The notes below the pieces were generated by a model. That model worked only from the letters and a program-made list of their open reading frames with translations, had not been told where the DNA came from and ran no database searches. The translations under genes and the position numbers were made by a program. A DNA stretch of 64,000 nt from Agaribacterium sp. ZY112 (GTDB lineage: Bacteria > Pseudomonadota > Gammaproteobacteria > Pseudomonadales > Cellvibrionaceae), in contig NZ_CP166840.1 of assembly GCF_041346925.1 (NCBI RefSeq), forward strand, positions 806,001 through 870,000, written 5' to 3'. Position 1 is the first letter of the stretch, and each line of letters starts with the position of its first letter. Below are positions 18,323 through 27,957 of this stretch, in pieces.

Positions 18323-19545
18323 ATGCGTAAGCCCTTGTGGTTAGTGGCCTGCCCCATCATTTGTGAACTAAAGAGAGACTTAAGAGCAGTGACATGATTC
18401 AAACTACTTAGAGCCAAATTACGCGCCAATTGCATGGGTACAAAGCTCGAGGCAAAGCAACTTATTGCTTGATGGCTAAGCGCTGTTGTTAACCACTGGT
18501 CATTGCTGCGTTGCTGACCATAAGTGTTTAAGCCACTTAAGGCGCCTAGATCCCCACCTTGCTCAGCTAAAACAAGGGCTAAGCGCTCACAATCACGCAG
18601 GGCTAAGTTAAAGCCTTGGCCTGCAACTGGGTGAAGAAAATGGGCGGCGTTACCTAACAAAACCAAGCGGCTACGCCACTGCTCATTGGCATTAATTAAC
18701 TGTAATTTATAACTTTGTCGTTCGCCTACAGCGCAAAAGCGCCCCAAGCTCCAACCAAACTGTTTTTGCAAAGCAGCAAGAAACTCGGCTTCACTGCACT
18801 GCTCTAATAAGTCAGCTTGATTTGGCTTTCTAGTCCAAACCAATGCTGAGCGCTGGCGCCCATGAATAGGAGCTAAGGGCAATAAGGCTAAGGGACCCTC
18901 TTCTGCAAAGCGTTCAAAAGCATGGCCTTGGTGTGCACGTTGATGCTCAACATTGGCAATTAAGGCGCGCTGTTGATAGTCGTGAGATTCAAAGCTAATG
19001 CCTAGGCGCTTAGCAATGGCCGACTCTGCGCCATCAGCAATCAGTAATAACGCTGCCGTTAGTGTGGCCTCTGTTTGTTCACTGCCATAAGTCACGCTAA
19101 CCTTGTCTGTAGCAAAGCTCACAGACTTCACCGCTGCGGGGGCATGTAGATCTATGTGCTCACAGCTCTCTACCGCTTGCATCAAAACCTTACCCAAAAC
19201 CCTATTGCTAAGCGTACAACCTAAGGCCGAACCGGCATTTTGCTCTTGGGCGATATTAATAGCGCCAAAATGACCTCGATCACTGACTTTAACGTGGCTA
19301 ATGTCCTGAGTAGCAGACTGTAGCTCCGCCCAAAGACCCAGTTCATTCAATAGCTTTATGCTGCCTGCAGCCAAGGCCGTGACTCTATCATCAAAGCTAG
19401 GTGAGGGGTCTCCCTGCCTAATTGATCGAGCTTCAAGCACAACAATACGTTTATCAGGCAGCGCCCTATTCAATAACAGGGCTTGGCTCAACCCCACCAT
19501 ACCGGCGCCAATAATGGCTATGTCATACTGTTGTTTAGAATTCAT
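18319..19545 (-). CDS. ubiH: 2-octaprenyl-6-methoxyphenol hydroxylase
   Basis: I start at ATG 19545, giving 408 residues with the FAD motif YDIAIIGAGMVGLSQALLL right at the N-terminus. The ADGAESAIAKRLGI segment and the LGNAAHFLHPVAGQGFNLAL second FAD motif are seen. It hydroxylates a ubiquinone ring precursor at the inner membrane. It sits between pepP and ubiI in the conserved order. The GD of the usual GDAAH motif is GN here. Confidence 0.87.
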   Translation of the reverse strand: MNSKQQYDIAIIGAGMVGLSQALLLNRALPDKRIVVLEARSIRQGDPSPSFDDRVTALAAGSIKLLNELGLWAELQSATQDISHVKVSDRGHFGAINIAQEQNAGSALGCTLSNRVLGKVLMQAVESCEHIDLHAPAAVKSVSFATDKVSVTYGSEQTEATLTAALLLIADGAESAIAKRLGISFESHDYQQRALIANVEHQRAHQGHAFERFAEEGPLALLPLAPIHGRQRSALVWTRKPNQADLLEQCSEAEFLAALQKQFGWSLGRFCAVGERQSYKLQLINANEQWRSRLVLLGNAAHFLHPVAGQGFNLALRDCERLALVLAEQGGDLGALSGLNTYGQQRSNDQWLTTALSHQAISCFASSFVPMQLARNLALSSLNHVTALKSLFSSQMMGQATNHKGLRI

Positions 19546-19573
19546 GCTAATCAGGCTAAGTTCGGCTATAGCG

Positions 19574-20920
19574 TTACAACAAAGATGCCTGAGCACCCTC
19601 GTCTTTATTAGTGGCCATCAAGGCTTCAATTTCTTCAACCTGCTTAGGTACGGCTGACGTTAAAACGCGATAACCGTCTTTACAAATCACTACGTCGTCT
19701 TCAATGCGAACACCTATACCTCGCCAGCGAGCTTCAACTGCTTCATTATCAGGAGAGATATAAATGCCAGGCTCTACCGTCATTACCATGCCTGGCTCCA
19801 GCACACGCCACTGGCCGTGAACCTTGTAATCACCAACATCGTGAACATCCAAGCCAAGCCAATGACCAATGCGATGCATATAAAATTCTTTGTAGCTTGC
19901 CTCTTCGATATTTTGCTCTAGCTCACCTTTAAGCAAACCAAGCTCAATCAAGCCCTCGGTGATAACCTTGACCGAAGCTTCGTGCGGTTCATTCCAGTGC
20001 CTGCCCGGTGCAATACAGGCAAAAGCCGCTTCTTGCGCTTTTAGCACCAAGCTATAAATAGCACGCTGTTCGGGGTTAAAACAGCCATTTACAGGAAAGG
20101 TTCGGGTAATATCGGCAGCATAAGCTTGGTACTCGCAACCGGCATCGATAAGTACCAAGTCACCATTGTTTAGCTTTTGCTTGTTCTCTATATAGTGCAA
20201 TACACAAGCGTTAGCACCACCACCAACAATGCTGGTGTAAGCCGGTTCAAGCCCACCCTTCATGGCACTGTGATATTGAATAGTGGCATCCAGTTGGTAT
20301 TCATACATGCCCGGTTTACAGATCTTCATTGCCTCGACATGAGCTTCAGCACTGATTTGAGCCGCCTTTTCCATCAAGCGAATTTCAGCCGCGCTTTTAA
20401 AAAGGCGCATATCGTGAAGGAAATGATCTAAATCGAGGAACTCACCCGGCGGCGTCGCACCGGAGCGAACCTTGTCTCGAATGGTATTAATCCACGACAT
20501 CATTCGCTGATCAAAGGCAGCTTCTTTACCCATCGCATAATAAACACGCTCACGCCCTTCAATAAGGCCAGGTAAAATCTCATCAATATCATCGATGGGG
20601 AACGCATCGTCGGCCGCATAATATTCTACTGCACCCGCTGGACCTGCACGATAGCCATCCCAGATTTCACGGGTTCGATCTTTATCGCGGCAAAACAAAA
20701 CAAACTCTCCGTGCTCACGCCCTGGTATCAATACCAATACAGCGTCGGGCTCGGGAAAGCCACAAAGGTAGTGAAAGTTACTGTCTTGGCGGAAGGGGAA
20801 CTGCGTGTCTGCACTGCGCTGTTTTTCATGAGCAGAAGGCACAATTGCAATACTATTTGCTTCCATATGTTCCATCAAACGCTCACGTCGACGGATAAAT
20901 TCCTGTTTATTTATACTCAT
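19574..20920 (-). CDS. pepP: Xaa-Pro aminopeptidase (M24B)
   Basis: 448 residues with an aminopeptidase P N-terminal domain (about 1-175) and a creatinase-fold metallopeptidase domain. Metal ligands are visible: the first two Asp in LIDAGCEYQAYAADITRTF, His in HRIGHWLGLDVHD, Glu in TVEPGIYI, and Glu in IGVRIEDDVV. It removes N-terminal residues preceding proline, using manganese in the cytoplasm. Length matches E. coli PepP (441). It lies 0 bases from ygfB (start codon adjoining its stop) and upstream of ubiH. Confidence 0.95.
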   Translation of the reverse strand: MSINKQEFIRRRERLMEHMEANSIAIVPSAHEKQRSADTQFPFRQDSNFHYLCGFPEPDAVLVLIPGREHGEFVLFCRDKDRTREIWDGYRAGPAGAVEYYAADDAFPIDDIDEILPGLIEGRERVYYAMGKEAAFDQRMMSWINTIRDKVRSGATPPGEFLDLDHFLHDMRLFKSAAEIRLMEKAAQISAEAHVEAMKICKPGMYEYQLDATIQYHSAMKGGLEPAYTSIVGGGANACVLHYIENKQKLNNGDLVLIDAGCEYQAYAADITRTFPVNGCFNPEQRAIYSLVLKAQEAAFACIAPGRHWNEPHEASVKVITEGLIELGLLKGELEQNIEEASYKEFYMHRIGHWLGLDVHDVGDYKVHGQWRVLEPGMVMTVEPGIYISPDNEAVEARWRGIGVRIEDDVVICKDGYRVLTSAVPKQVEEIEALMATNKDEGAQASLL

Positions 20921-21507
20921 TAGTGCAAGGTCTTATCGTCTGAGGAGTTGTCTGAATCACTGCTAGCTGATGGATAACGCATTTCAGCATAAACCGTCAT
21001 CACCCCCGCTCGCAGATACTCACTTAATTCTACAAGATCCGCTTCGCTATCTTCATCTTCCTCTTCCACAGCTTTAACCGCTTGGCTAATTTGGGCAAGA
21101 TCACGAATCACCTCAACCACGGTCTCAGGCAGGGCCGAATCTTTGTCCAAACCACTGCTACCAAAACCGTGAAGAAAGCCACGGCACCAGGCACCTAATT
21201 CTCTGGCTCGATCAGCCTGAGGGCAACGATCATCAGGAAGCAAAGGGGTAAAAATAAAATCATCGCTAGCAAGAGCTACTTCACAGCGCTCTTTAAGAAA
21301 CTCTATTAAAGTGACTTGCTCTTCACTGATATCAAAATGACTTAAATCGCTAAATTCACGGGCCAGCTCTATCCAATTGGTATCACTATTACTTTTACCG
21401 CCAGCAACTAGCCCACACAGCATGCCATGCAACTCTGCCGCAGAGCATATAGCGCCCAAACTTAGCAATTGATCGTTGAGGCTATGGAACTGAAACTCAA
21501 AACTCAT
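20920..21507 (-). CDS. ygfB: YgfB/UPF0149 family protein
   Basis: 195 residues, all-helical, with the family features of an N-terminal LHGMLCGLVAGG motif and a GAWCRGFLHGFG motif in the middle. Acidic C-terminus. In Pseudomonas aeruginosa YgfB has been linked to beta-lactam resistance through ampDh3 expression; whether it does so here is unknown. First gene of the ygfB-pepP-ubiH-ubiI set. Confidence 0.9.
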   Translation of the reverse strand: MSFEFQFHSLNDQLLSLGAICSAAELHGMLCGLVAGGKSNSDTNWIELAREFSDLSHFDISEEQVTLIEFLKERCEVALASDDFIFTPLLPDDRCPQADRARELGAWCRGFLHGFGSSGLDKDSALPETVVEVIRDLAQISQAVKAVEEEDEDSEADLVELSEYLRAGVMTVYAEMRYPSASSDSDNSSDDKTLH

Positions 21508-21664
21508 ACTTATTTACCAAAACAAAATGATAAAGCCTTGTTGTTCAATACTAAGGCTATACTTTTCTAGAATTCACATTAAGATAATCGTAGTTTTGGG
21601 CTGAGTGTGATAAAACAGCAACCAGATTACCCATTACACGGCTATTAAACTGCAGACCAAAGTT

Positions 21665-21886
21665 ATGACCCCTCCAGTACTCGCTGAGCTTGAACAGAAT
21701 ATCGATGCATTGATCAAGCGCTGCGCCCAACTTGAAGCTGAAGCAAAGGCCTTTCGAGAGAAAGAAAGTGCGTGGCAGCAAGAACGTGAGCAGTTAATCG
21801 AGAAAAACCAACAAGCTCGTATCCGCGTTGAGGCTATGATCACCCATCTTAAAGGCTTGAGCAATACAGAACAGGTGGCTTTATGA
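21665..21886 (+). CDS. ZapB-like coiled-coil protein (TIGR02449 type)
   Basis: 73 residues, almost wholly coiled coil (LAELEQNIDALIKRCAQLEAE, then REKESAWQQEREQLIEKN). This small family sits upstream of zapA in Pseudomonas-type genomes and is presumed to be a division factor. The stop overlaps the zapA start by four bases (ATGA), showing coupling. Confidence 0.8.
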   Translation: MTPPVLAELEQNIDALIKRCAQLEAEAKAFREKESAWQQEREQLIEKNQQARIRVEAMITHLKGLSNTEQVAL

Positions 21887-22173
21887 GCGAAGAAAACCGC
21901 GCAACGGTCAACATACTCGATAAAGACTACCAAGTAGCCTGTAAACCTGATGAACGACACGATCTAATGCGTGCTGCAAATGAGCTGGATAAGCGCATGC
22001 GTTCAGTCAAACAAAGCGGCACCATTATTGGTGTTGAGCGTATTGCTGTCATGGTTGCCCTAAACCTTTGCCACGAACTGGCCCAAAGCGGTAGTAACAG
22101 CAGTTCAAATAGCGATCTTAACCGCTTAAACAATAAGCTGATTGAAGCTTTAGCCGAAGACATTAACGACTAA
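21883..22173 (+). CDS. zapA: Cell division protein ZapA
   Basis: 96 residues with the ZapA pattern VNILDKDYQVACKPDE near the N-terminus, RAANELDKRMR, and IGVERIAVMVALNLCHEL followed by a coiled-coil tail. It bundles FtsZ filaments at the division ring. Coupled to the coiled-coil gene before it; 6S RNA follows. Confidence 0.92.
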   Translation: MSEENRATVNILDKDYQVACKPDERHDLMRAANELDKRMRSVKQSGTIIGVERIAVMVALNLCHELAQSGSNSSSNSDLNRLNNKLIEALAEDIND

Positions 22174-22223
22174 GCCCCCTTCTTTTTTACCTGTCAAGAC
22201 TGATGCAGACCCATGGCCAGTGT

Positions 22224-22229
22224 TATAAT
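22224..22229 (+). promoter_or_regulatory. -10 element of the 6S RNA promoter
   Basis: A consensus TATAAT lies about ten bases before the predicted 5' end of 6S RNA. No good -35 box is seen at the usual spacing. Confidence 0.6.
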
Positions 22230-22237
22230 GAATACAA

Positions 22238-22405
22238 CCTGGAGTGTTCGCCAGTTGGCCGAATCCCTGAGCTGATAATCTATACCCCGGAGGTATACGT
22301 TGCGTGGGAGTGCATGTCCGCTTTGCGGAAAGCCCGATACGCAAAAGCTACCTCCCCCTTGAACGTTACAGTTCAAGGTAAAGTCGACAGCGGCACATCC
22401 GGGCC
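22238..22405 (+). ncRNA. ssrS: 6S RNA
   Basis: About 168 bases between zapA and ygfA, the conserved place of ssrS in gamma-proteobacteria. The closing stem pairs CCTGGAGTG near the 5' end with the CACATCCGGG near the 3' end. The conserved 5' side CCCTGAGCTGATA and the 3' side CCTTGAACGTTACAGTTCAAGG with its small hairpin match the family. 6S RNA binds the housekeeping sigma-70 RNA polymerase in stationary phase by mimicking an open promoter. The ends are estimates. Confidence 0.9.
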
Positions 22406-22423
22406 TTTATTAAAGAGTTTGCT

Positions 22424-23014
22424 ATGTCAGCAGCCGATCCTCGCTTACAAAAAAGTCAGTGCCGCAAACAAATGCGTCAACGCCGACGCGCCCTCAGCCG
22501 TGCTCAACAGCAACAAGCAGCACTCAAGGTGGCTAAGCGTCTGGCCGGACTAAAGGCCTTTAAAAAAGCTCAGCATATTGCTTTCTACTTAGCCAATGAT
22601 GGAGAGCTCAGCCCCCACGCACTCATACAACTGGCCTTACGCCACGGTAAAAACTGCTACCTTCCACGTATTTGTGGCGAGCGCATGCGCTTTCACCGCT
22701 ACCAAAGCAAGGACAAGCTAAGTAAAAATAAGTTTGGAATTGAAGAACCGCTTCACAGCAGCCCAGAACGTTTGGTCAAACAACTGGATTTGGTGTGTAT
22801 GCCTTTAGTTGCCTACGACTTAACTGGCAATCGCTTGGGTATGGGAGGGGGATATTATGATAGAGCCTTTAGCTTTCGCACTCGTCGCCACCTAAAACGC
22901 CCATTACTTGTGGGGCTAGCTCATGGCTGTCAACAGGTCGAAACTCTAACAACAGAGCCTTGGGATCAAACACTCGACTACATCGTCAGCGATAAACACT
23001 GCCTTAAGTTTTAA
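22424..23014 (+). CDS. ygfA: 5-formyltetrahydrofolate cyclo-ligase
   Basis: 196 residues. Basic N-terminus (RKQMRQRRRALSRAQ), the substrate/ATP region ELSPHALIQLALRHGKNCYLPR, and the conserved GNRLGMGGGYYDRAF loop for ATP binding. It converts 5-formyl-THF to 5,10-methenyl-THF using ATP. It lies about 20 bases after 6S RNA and is often cotranscribed with it. Confidence 0.92.
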   Translation: MSAADPRLQKSQCRKQMRQRRRALSRAQQQQAALKVAKRLAGLKAFKKAQHIAFYLANDGELSPHALIQLALRHGKNCYLPRICGERMRFHRYQSKDKLSKNKFGIEEPLHSSPERLVKQLDLVCMPLVAYDLTGNRLGMGGGYYDRAFSFRTRRHLKRPLLVGLAHGCQQVETLTTEPWDQTLDYIVSDKHCLKF

Positions 23015-23519
23015 CTAGCGCTTTAAGCTAACCTGAAAACCACGCTGTAATTCGGTAGGCGCATCATCAGCATCTGCAGAGAAAAGCTCTGCCACACTAA
23101 AACCACTAATAAGCAGCCCAATAACAAACACAACTGCTGCCGCTGTTAACGCATCCGATTTCATTTGTTCGCCTTATAACTTTTAATATCTTTGTAACAT
23201 ATGAACCAGCACTACAGTTTTCCTTACTGTTTACGTCTCCACTATTGAACTTGCTGAATTTTAACCACCGATTGTGCTCTTTTTCTTGTTAAATGCCAAA
23301 TTCATTTTGGCGTGAGCATATAAGTGAAGGTACTATTTAAGCCTCAATTCCGTTAAATTGATATGACATTTCTCACACTTTTAGCTTAGAAAGGCAATAA
23401 AGTGCCATTCTTTTGTATAAACAGCTATGTAAATAGCTAGTTTCAACAAATGCATACATAGCCTTTAAGGCAAAAGCCCCTACAATAGCTACGACCTTTT
23501 CTCTAAAACATCACCAAAC
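23015..23519. other. Intergenic region between ygfA and hemW
   Basis: About 505 bases. An open frame on the minus strand (about 23016-23160) would encode a membrane-segment peptide, but I could not find an in-frame ATG, GTG or TTG start, so it is not called. The remainder is AT-rich with no recognisable feature; it probably holds the hemW promoter. Confidence 0.4.
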
Positions 23520-24659
23520 ATGAAGCTGCCCCCGCTTTCTTTATACATCCACATACCTTGGTGTATACAAAAATGCCCTTATTGTGATTTCAACTCTCAT
23601 CAACAACGTGGAGAGCTACCCGCAACGGCCTATGTCGATGCCCTACTCGAAGATCTGCAACACGATCTTAGCTATGTACAAGGCCGCAGCATCAAAAGCG
23701 TCTTTTTTGGCGGTGGCACACCTAGCTTAATGCCCGCTGAAGAACTCAAACGACTCTTAAGTAAAATCCAAGAACAACTTATTTTTGAAGACGACTGTGA
23801 AATAACACTTGAAGCCAACCCTGGCACCGCCGAATACAGCAATTTTGACTTGTTGTTACAAGCAGGCATCAACCGCTTAAGCTTTGGTGCCCAAAGTTTT
23901 AATGACCTGCAACTACAGAAACTCGGCCGTATCCACAATTCAGATGAAATCACCTTTGCTGTAAACAAAGCTCAGGCGGCCGGTTTTAACAATATAAACA
24001 TCGACTTAATGCATAGCCTACCTGGGCAAACTGTTAATGAAGCCCTAGCCGATATAGAAGCGGCCATCGCCCTCAAGCCTCAACACCTAAGCTGGTATCA
24101 ACTCACCATTGAGCCCAATACCGCTTTTTACAGCCAGCCCCCTGTTCTACCTAACGATGAGCAAAGTGCCGCTATCTATGAGGCAGGCATAGAACTATTA
24201 GAAAACAAGGCCTACAAGCAATACGAAGTAAGTGCCTACACTCAGCCAAGTAAAGAGTCCAAGCACAACCTCAACTACTGGCGCTTTGGTGATTACCTAG
24301 CAATTGGCGCTGGAGCTCACGGCAAAATAAGTCAAAAAGATGGCCAGATACTGCGCTTTCAGAAAACCCGCCAACCTCAAGCCTACTTAGACAGCCAAGG
24401 TAGCCGAAGCTCAAAAGTAGCACCTATTACTCAGACTGAGCTAGCACTTGAGTTTATGATGAACGCCCTGCGTTTAAAGCAAGGCGTAGAAGCTCAGCTT
24501 TTTACCGAACGCACCGGTTTGCCATGGACAGAGATAGAAAAACAGGTGCAACACTTAAAAAAAATCGGCCTATTAGAAAACAAAGTCAATCAACTGCAAT
24601 GTAGTGACACAGGACAACGATGGCTTAACGACATTCTGAGCCACTTCATGGTAGCCTGA
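23520..24659 (+). CDS. hemW: HemW, radical SAM haem chaperone
   Basis: 379 residues. The radical SAM cluster motif CxxxCxxC is seen as PWCIQKCPYCDFNSH near residue 15-22, with the SAM-binding FFGGGTPSLM and a HemN-type C-terminal domain. HemW differs from oxygen-independent coproporphyrinogen oxidase HemN in being shorter and lacking the extra N-terminal cysteine; both hold here. It binds haem and probably delivers it to haem proteins. It stands alone upstream of the sensor kinase. Confidence 0.9.
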   Translation: MKLPPLSLYIHIPWCIQKCPYCDFNSHQQRGELPATAYVDALLEDLQHDLSYVQGRSIKSVFFGGGTPSLMPAEELKRLLSKIQEQLIFEDDCEITLEANPGTAEYSNFDLLLQAGINRLSFGAQSFNDLQLQKLGRIHNSDEITFAVNKAQAAGFNNINIDLMHSLPGQTVNEALADIEAAIALKPQHLSWYQLTIEPNTAFYSQPPVLPNDEQSAAIYEAGIELLENKAYKQYEVSAYTQPSKESKHNLNYWRFGDYLAIGAGAHGKISQKDGQILRFQKTRQPQAYLDSQGSRSSKVAPITQTELALEFMMNALRLKQGVEAQLFTERTGLPWTEIEKQVQHLKKIGLLENKVNQLQCSDTGQRWLNDILSHFMVA

Positions 24660-24785
24660 GCTGCTACACTGAAAGCGATACACCCCAAGGATCCGCGGCA
24701 TCTAAAACTCTGTCAGTATCTAAACAGACAGCTTAATATGGCTAGACAGCCCGTCGCATAAATAGAGTAGAGATTACGGCGCTAT

Positions 24786-27116
24786 ATGAGCCAACTGTTA
24801 GGGAAATTCAAAAATCAGACTTTAGCTCAGAAGCTTCTGGTTCTTGCGCTCGTGCTTGGCTCAATCGTAGCCATTGCAGGTATATCCTTACAAACCGCAC
24901 TCTATCGCTATGAACTCAACTACGAACTGCAATCCCAACTTGAGCAGGCCGTACATCTTAGCAGCTCTCCCCTTGTTCACCATCTTGATAAGGGCGACAT
25001 TAAAAGCGTGCAATCGAGCATTAACGAACTCGCTCAATTAAGTACCCTTAGCAAAGTCAGCCTGCACACCTTTGAAGGCTGGGGCGAAGCTAGTTACACA
25101 GCTCACAACGAACAATACTCCGACTTTGTAGATAAAGGTAAAGAGCACCGTTTTCGTATTGTCAGTGGCGACAATGCTGCTGAACTGGTTATGCGCGCCC
25201 ACCTCGACCCATTTTGGTCGCATGCCAGCTATATCATCATGCTCAGTGTCGGCATCAATATCTTAATTATTTCGCTTATCGCTCTAGGCATGCTGTTAAG
25301 TGTGCGCAAACTGCTGTTTGTTCATCTTAATAAAATTGCCGACTACGCCCGCCACTTAAACGTCGACAACCTCAGCGAAGAGCTCAAACTCGACCGCCCC
25401 AATAAAGAAAAACGAGAAGATGAACTCGACCATGTTGTTGATGCCTTTGAGCAAATGCGCCATCAACTGGCTCAAGATTTAGACCAGCGCCGCGCAATGG
25501 AACTGGCCCTTATCGCCGAAAAAGAAGAAAAGCTAGAAACCCGCAAACTGATCGAAAGCGCCACCGCAAGTGACCGTGCTAAATCTCAATTTATCGCCAC
25601 CATGAGCCACGAAATTCGTACCCCCATGAACGGTGTCATGGGCATGGTGGAGATGTTAAGGGGCACCAAGCTAGACGAAGAACAACAACATTATGTTGAA
25701 GTGGTCAGCCGCAGCGGCGAAGCGCTCATGACCATCATCAACGACATTCTTGATTATTCCAAAATCGAAGCAGGCAAGCTAAGCCTTGAGCATATCGAAT
25801 TCGACTTATTTGAACTGATCAACGACTGTATCCAGCTCTTCTCTGGCACAGCTCAAGGTCGCAACCTGGCCTTAATGGCAAACATTGCTCCCGACACGCC
25901 TCGTCGCGCCATTGGGGACCCAACTCGACTTCGCCAAGTACTGGTTAATTTGATAGGGAATGCCTTCAAGTTCACCGAAAGTGGCAGTGTTTTTATAGAA
26001 GTATCGCCTCTTACGGGCTCTGAAAACGGCAAGCAACTGCTGCACTTTTCGGTTAATGACAGCGGCATAGGTATAGACCTAGCCGTACAAGAAAGTATTT
26101 TTGATGCTTTCAACCAAGCTGATAGCAGCACAACCCGCCGCTTTGGTGGCACCGGCTTAGGCCTTGCCATTTGCCAGCAGTTGGTCGAGCTAATGGGTGG
26201 CCATATTGGCCTGCACAGTGAGCCCGACCAAGGCTCTACCTTTTGGTTTACCACCCACTGTGAGCCTGTTGAAGTAGAGAGTGATGAAGCGCCAAGCTGC
26301 AGCTTGGCTCTGTCTAACAAACGCCTTTTATACGTCCACCCAACCGACTTTATGGACGAAGCGCTGCGCCAACATGCTGCCCAACACAACTTACGTGTAC
26401 TTATTTATCGCGATGTGGATACAGCCTTAAGCGAACTGCGCAATCCAAATAGCCAGATCGACTTTATCTTGATGTCACAAAATCTGGAAGACTGTAACGG
26501 CCTGCAGATCGCACAAAAAATACGTGAACTCGACGCTTATTTTGAAACCCCCATCATTATGCTCACTAACGAGCAAACCTCATCGTTTTCACTTGATGAG
26601 TTAATGCCAATATCCTCTCTATTGCGCAGACCACTACTGGTTTCACGCATTATTGAAGTGTGCTTGGCAGAGTCCAGTGGCATTAGCTTGAATCAGTTAA
26701 TGCCGACCTCGATGCAAAATGAGCCAAAGAAAGTCGAGCTCAATGTACTCGTGGCCGAAGACAACATTGTTAATCGCATGGTCATTGAGGGTTTATTGGA
26801 AAAGCTCGATATCAAACCTGATTTCAGCGAAGACGGCGTTAAAGTTGTAGAGCGTTATTGCAGCCTAGAGAAAAAATACGATCTTATCTTTATGGACTGT
26901 GAAATGCCGCAGATGGATGGTTTTGAAGCGACCTTAAAAATTCGCCAATGGGAAAGCGACAGAGGCAGCCCCCACATTCCTATCATTGCATTAACCGCCC
27001 ATGTAGAAGCAGAGCACCGCCAACGCGTACACGATGTGGGTATGAACTACTACGTCGCCAAACCAGTCACACTAGACAAGATCTCAGAAGCCTTAAACAC
27101 CGTAGGACTCTCTTAA
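24786..27116 (+). CDS. Hybrid sensor histidine kinase with pseudo-receiver and receiver domains
   Basis: 776 residues. Two membrane segments (about 14-38 and 150-175) flank a periplasmic domain of about 115 residues. A HAMP-like linker, HisKA domain with the phospho-accepting His275 (MSHEIRTPMNG), and an ATPase domain (NAFKFTESG, DSGIGI, GGTGLGLAI) follow. Residues about 510-620 form a receiver fold in which the phospho-acceptor Asp position reads LMSQN and the Lys of the KP motif is Arg (LLRRPL), so it cannot accept phosphate normally. The last domain is a true receiver (FMDCEMPQMDG, Asp704; AKPV). There is no Hpt domain, so a separate phosphotransfer protein is needed. It resembles BarA/GacS in plan, but that assignment is not secure. 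Ligand unknown. Confidence 0.85.
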   Translation: MSQLLGKFKNQTLAQKLLVLALVLGSIVAIAGISLQTALYRYELNYELQSQLEQAVHLSSSPLVHHLDKGDIKSVQSSINELAQLSTLSKVSLHTFEGWGEASYTAHNEQYSDFVDKGKEHRFRIVSGDNAAELVMRAHLDPFWSHASYIIMLSVGINILIISLIALGMLLSVRKLLFVHLNKIADYARHLNVDNLSEELKLDRPNKEKREDELDHVVDAFEQMRHQLAQDLDQRRAMELALIAEKEEKLETRKLIESATASDRAKSQFIATMSHEIRTPMNGVMGMVEMLRGTKLDEEQQHYVEVVSRSGEALMTIINDILDYSKIEAGKLSLEHIEFDLFELINDCIQLFSGTAQGRNLALMANIAPDTPRRAIGDPTRLRQVLVNLIGNAFKFTESGSVFIEVSPLTGSENGKQLLHFSVNDSGIGIDLAVQESIFDAFNQADSSTTRRFGGTGLGLAICQQLVELMGGHIGLHSEPDQGSTFWFTTHCEPVEVESDEAPSCSLALSNKRLLYVHPTDFMDEALRQHAAQHNLRVLIYRDVDTALSELRNPNSQIDFILMSQNLEDCNGLQIAQKIRELDAYFETPIIMLTNEQTSSFSLDELMPISSLLRRPLLVSRIIEVCLAESSGISLNQLMPTSMQNEPKKVELNVLVAEDNIVNRMVIEGLLEKLDIKPDFSEDGVKVVERYCSLEKKYDLIFMDCEMPQMDGFEATLKIRQWESDRGSPHIPIIALTAHVEAEHRQRVHDVGMNYYVAKPVTLDKISEALNTVGLS

Positions 27117-27127
27117 GCCCCTGTTAA

Positions 27128-27814
27128 TTAAGGTGCGCTAACGCGAGATCGAAAAAGCTCAAGCAGCTTTTTAAGTAGTAACGGTAATACTAACAAAGCC
27201 GCAAAAGCGAAAATCAAAGACGGAGTGAATACCGACGCCAAACTGGCCTCTTTTATACTGCCCACCGTTGCCCCCAGATTCACATACACAGCAATGACCG
27301 GCAACATGCCAATTTGGCTAACAACATAAAACTGCCACGCAGGCATGCGGCTTAAACCAAAAACAGGGTTAATCACAAAAAAAGGCACCAGAGGAATTAA
27401 GCGCAAGGTAAATAAATAATAGGCGCCATCTTTTTCAATACGCTCATCCATGTTTTTCATAAAGCGATGAAAGCGTTTTTCTACCCACGCCTGCAATAAA
27501 AATCGAGCGAGTAACATGCTGCAAAGGGCACCAATACTGGCCGCAAAACTAACCACCAAAGTACCTATATTTAAACCAAACAAAACCCCACCACTAATGG
27601 TTAAGGCTCCCATGCCAGGCATATTAAAAGTAGCCACCACAATAAACAGCACAACAAACAAAACCAGTGCTGCGTAAAAGTTTTGCTCCACCAAAGACTG
27701 TAAAGCTGGCAAGGAAAAGTTGGCACCAAACTGGCTAAACAAGAAAAAAACCAAGACTGCGGCCAAGATAAGTAGTAAAACAGAAGCCAGTGTTTGTAAA
27801 TTTAAGTATTTCAT
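27128..27814 (-). CDS. TVP38/TMEM64 family (DedA-like) inner-membrane protein
   Basis: About 228 residues with ATG at 27814 chosen because it opens on a hydrophobic helix; the longer frame adds 14 polar residues. Four to five hydrophobic segments and the SNARE-associated/VTT domain signature are present: the FNMPGMGALTISGGVLFG stretch and the RLIPLVPFFVINPVFGLSRM loop. Members are linked to lipid scrambling or membrane homeostasis. It is convergent with the sensor kinase and divergent from ppk. Confidence 0.85.
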   Translation of the reverse strand: MKYLNLQTLASVLLLILAAVLVFFLFSQFGANFSLPALQSLVEQNFYAALVLFVVLFIVVATFNMPGMGALTISGGVLFGLNIGTLVVSFAASIGALCSMLLARFLLQAWVEKRFHRFMKNMDERIEKDGAYYLFTLRLIPLVPFFVINPVFGLSRMPAWQFYVVSQIGMLPVIAVYVNLGATVGSIKEASLASVFTPSLIFAFAALLVLPLLLKKLLELFRSRVSAP

Positions 27815-27957
27815 TTGTGCAGCATGCCCAGCTTTAGCGCAGCTTTCAAACAACACAGACGAAAAAGCAAATAAAAGTGTTAAAGCGCTAGGCTGTCATA
27901 CAGTAGTCACAAAAACGTCATAAACTAAAAAGATACCCTGCTGTAATTGAGGTAATA

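Noticed and set aside
23016..23160. Minus-strand frame encoding a short membrane-type peptide after ygfA
   Set aside because: No in-frame ATG, GTG or TTG start was found, and the ATG nearby is in another frame that stops after five codons.
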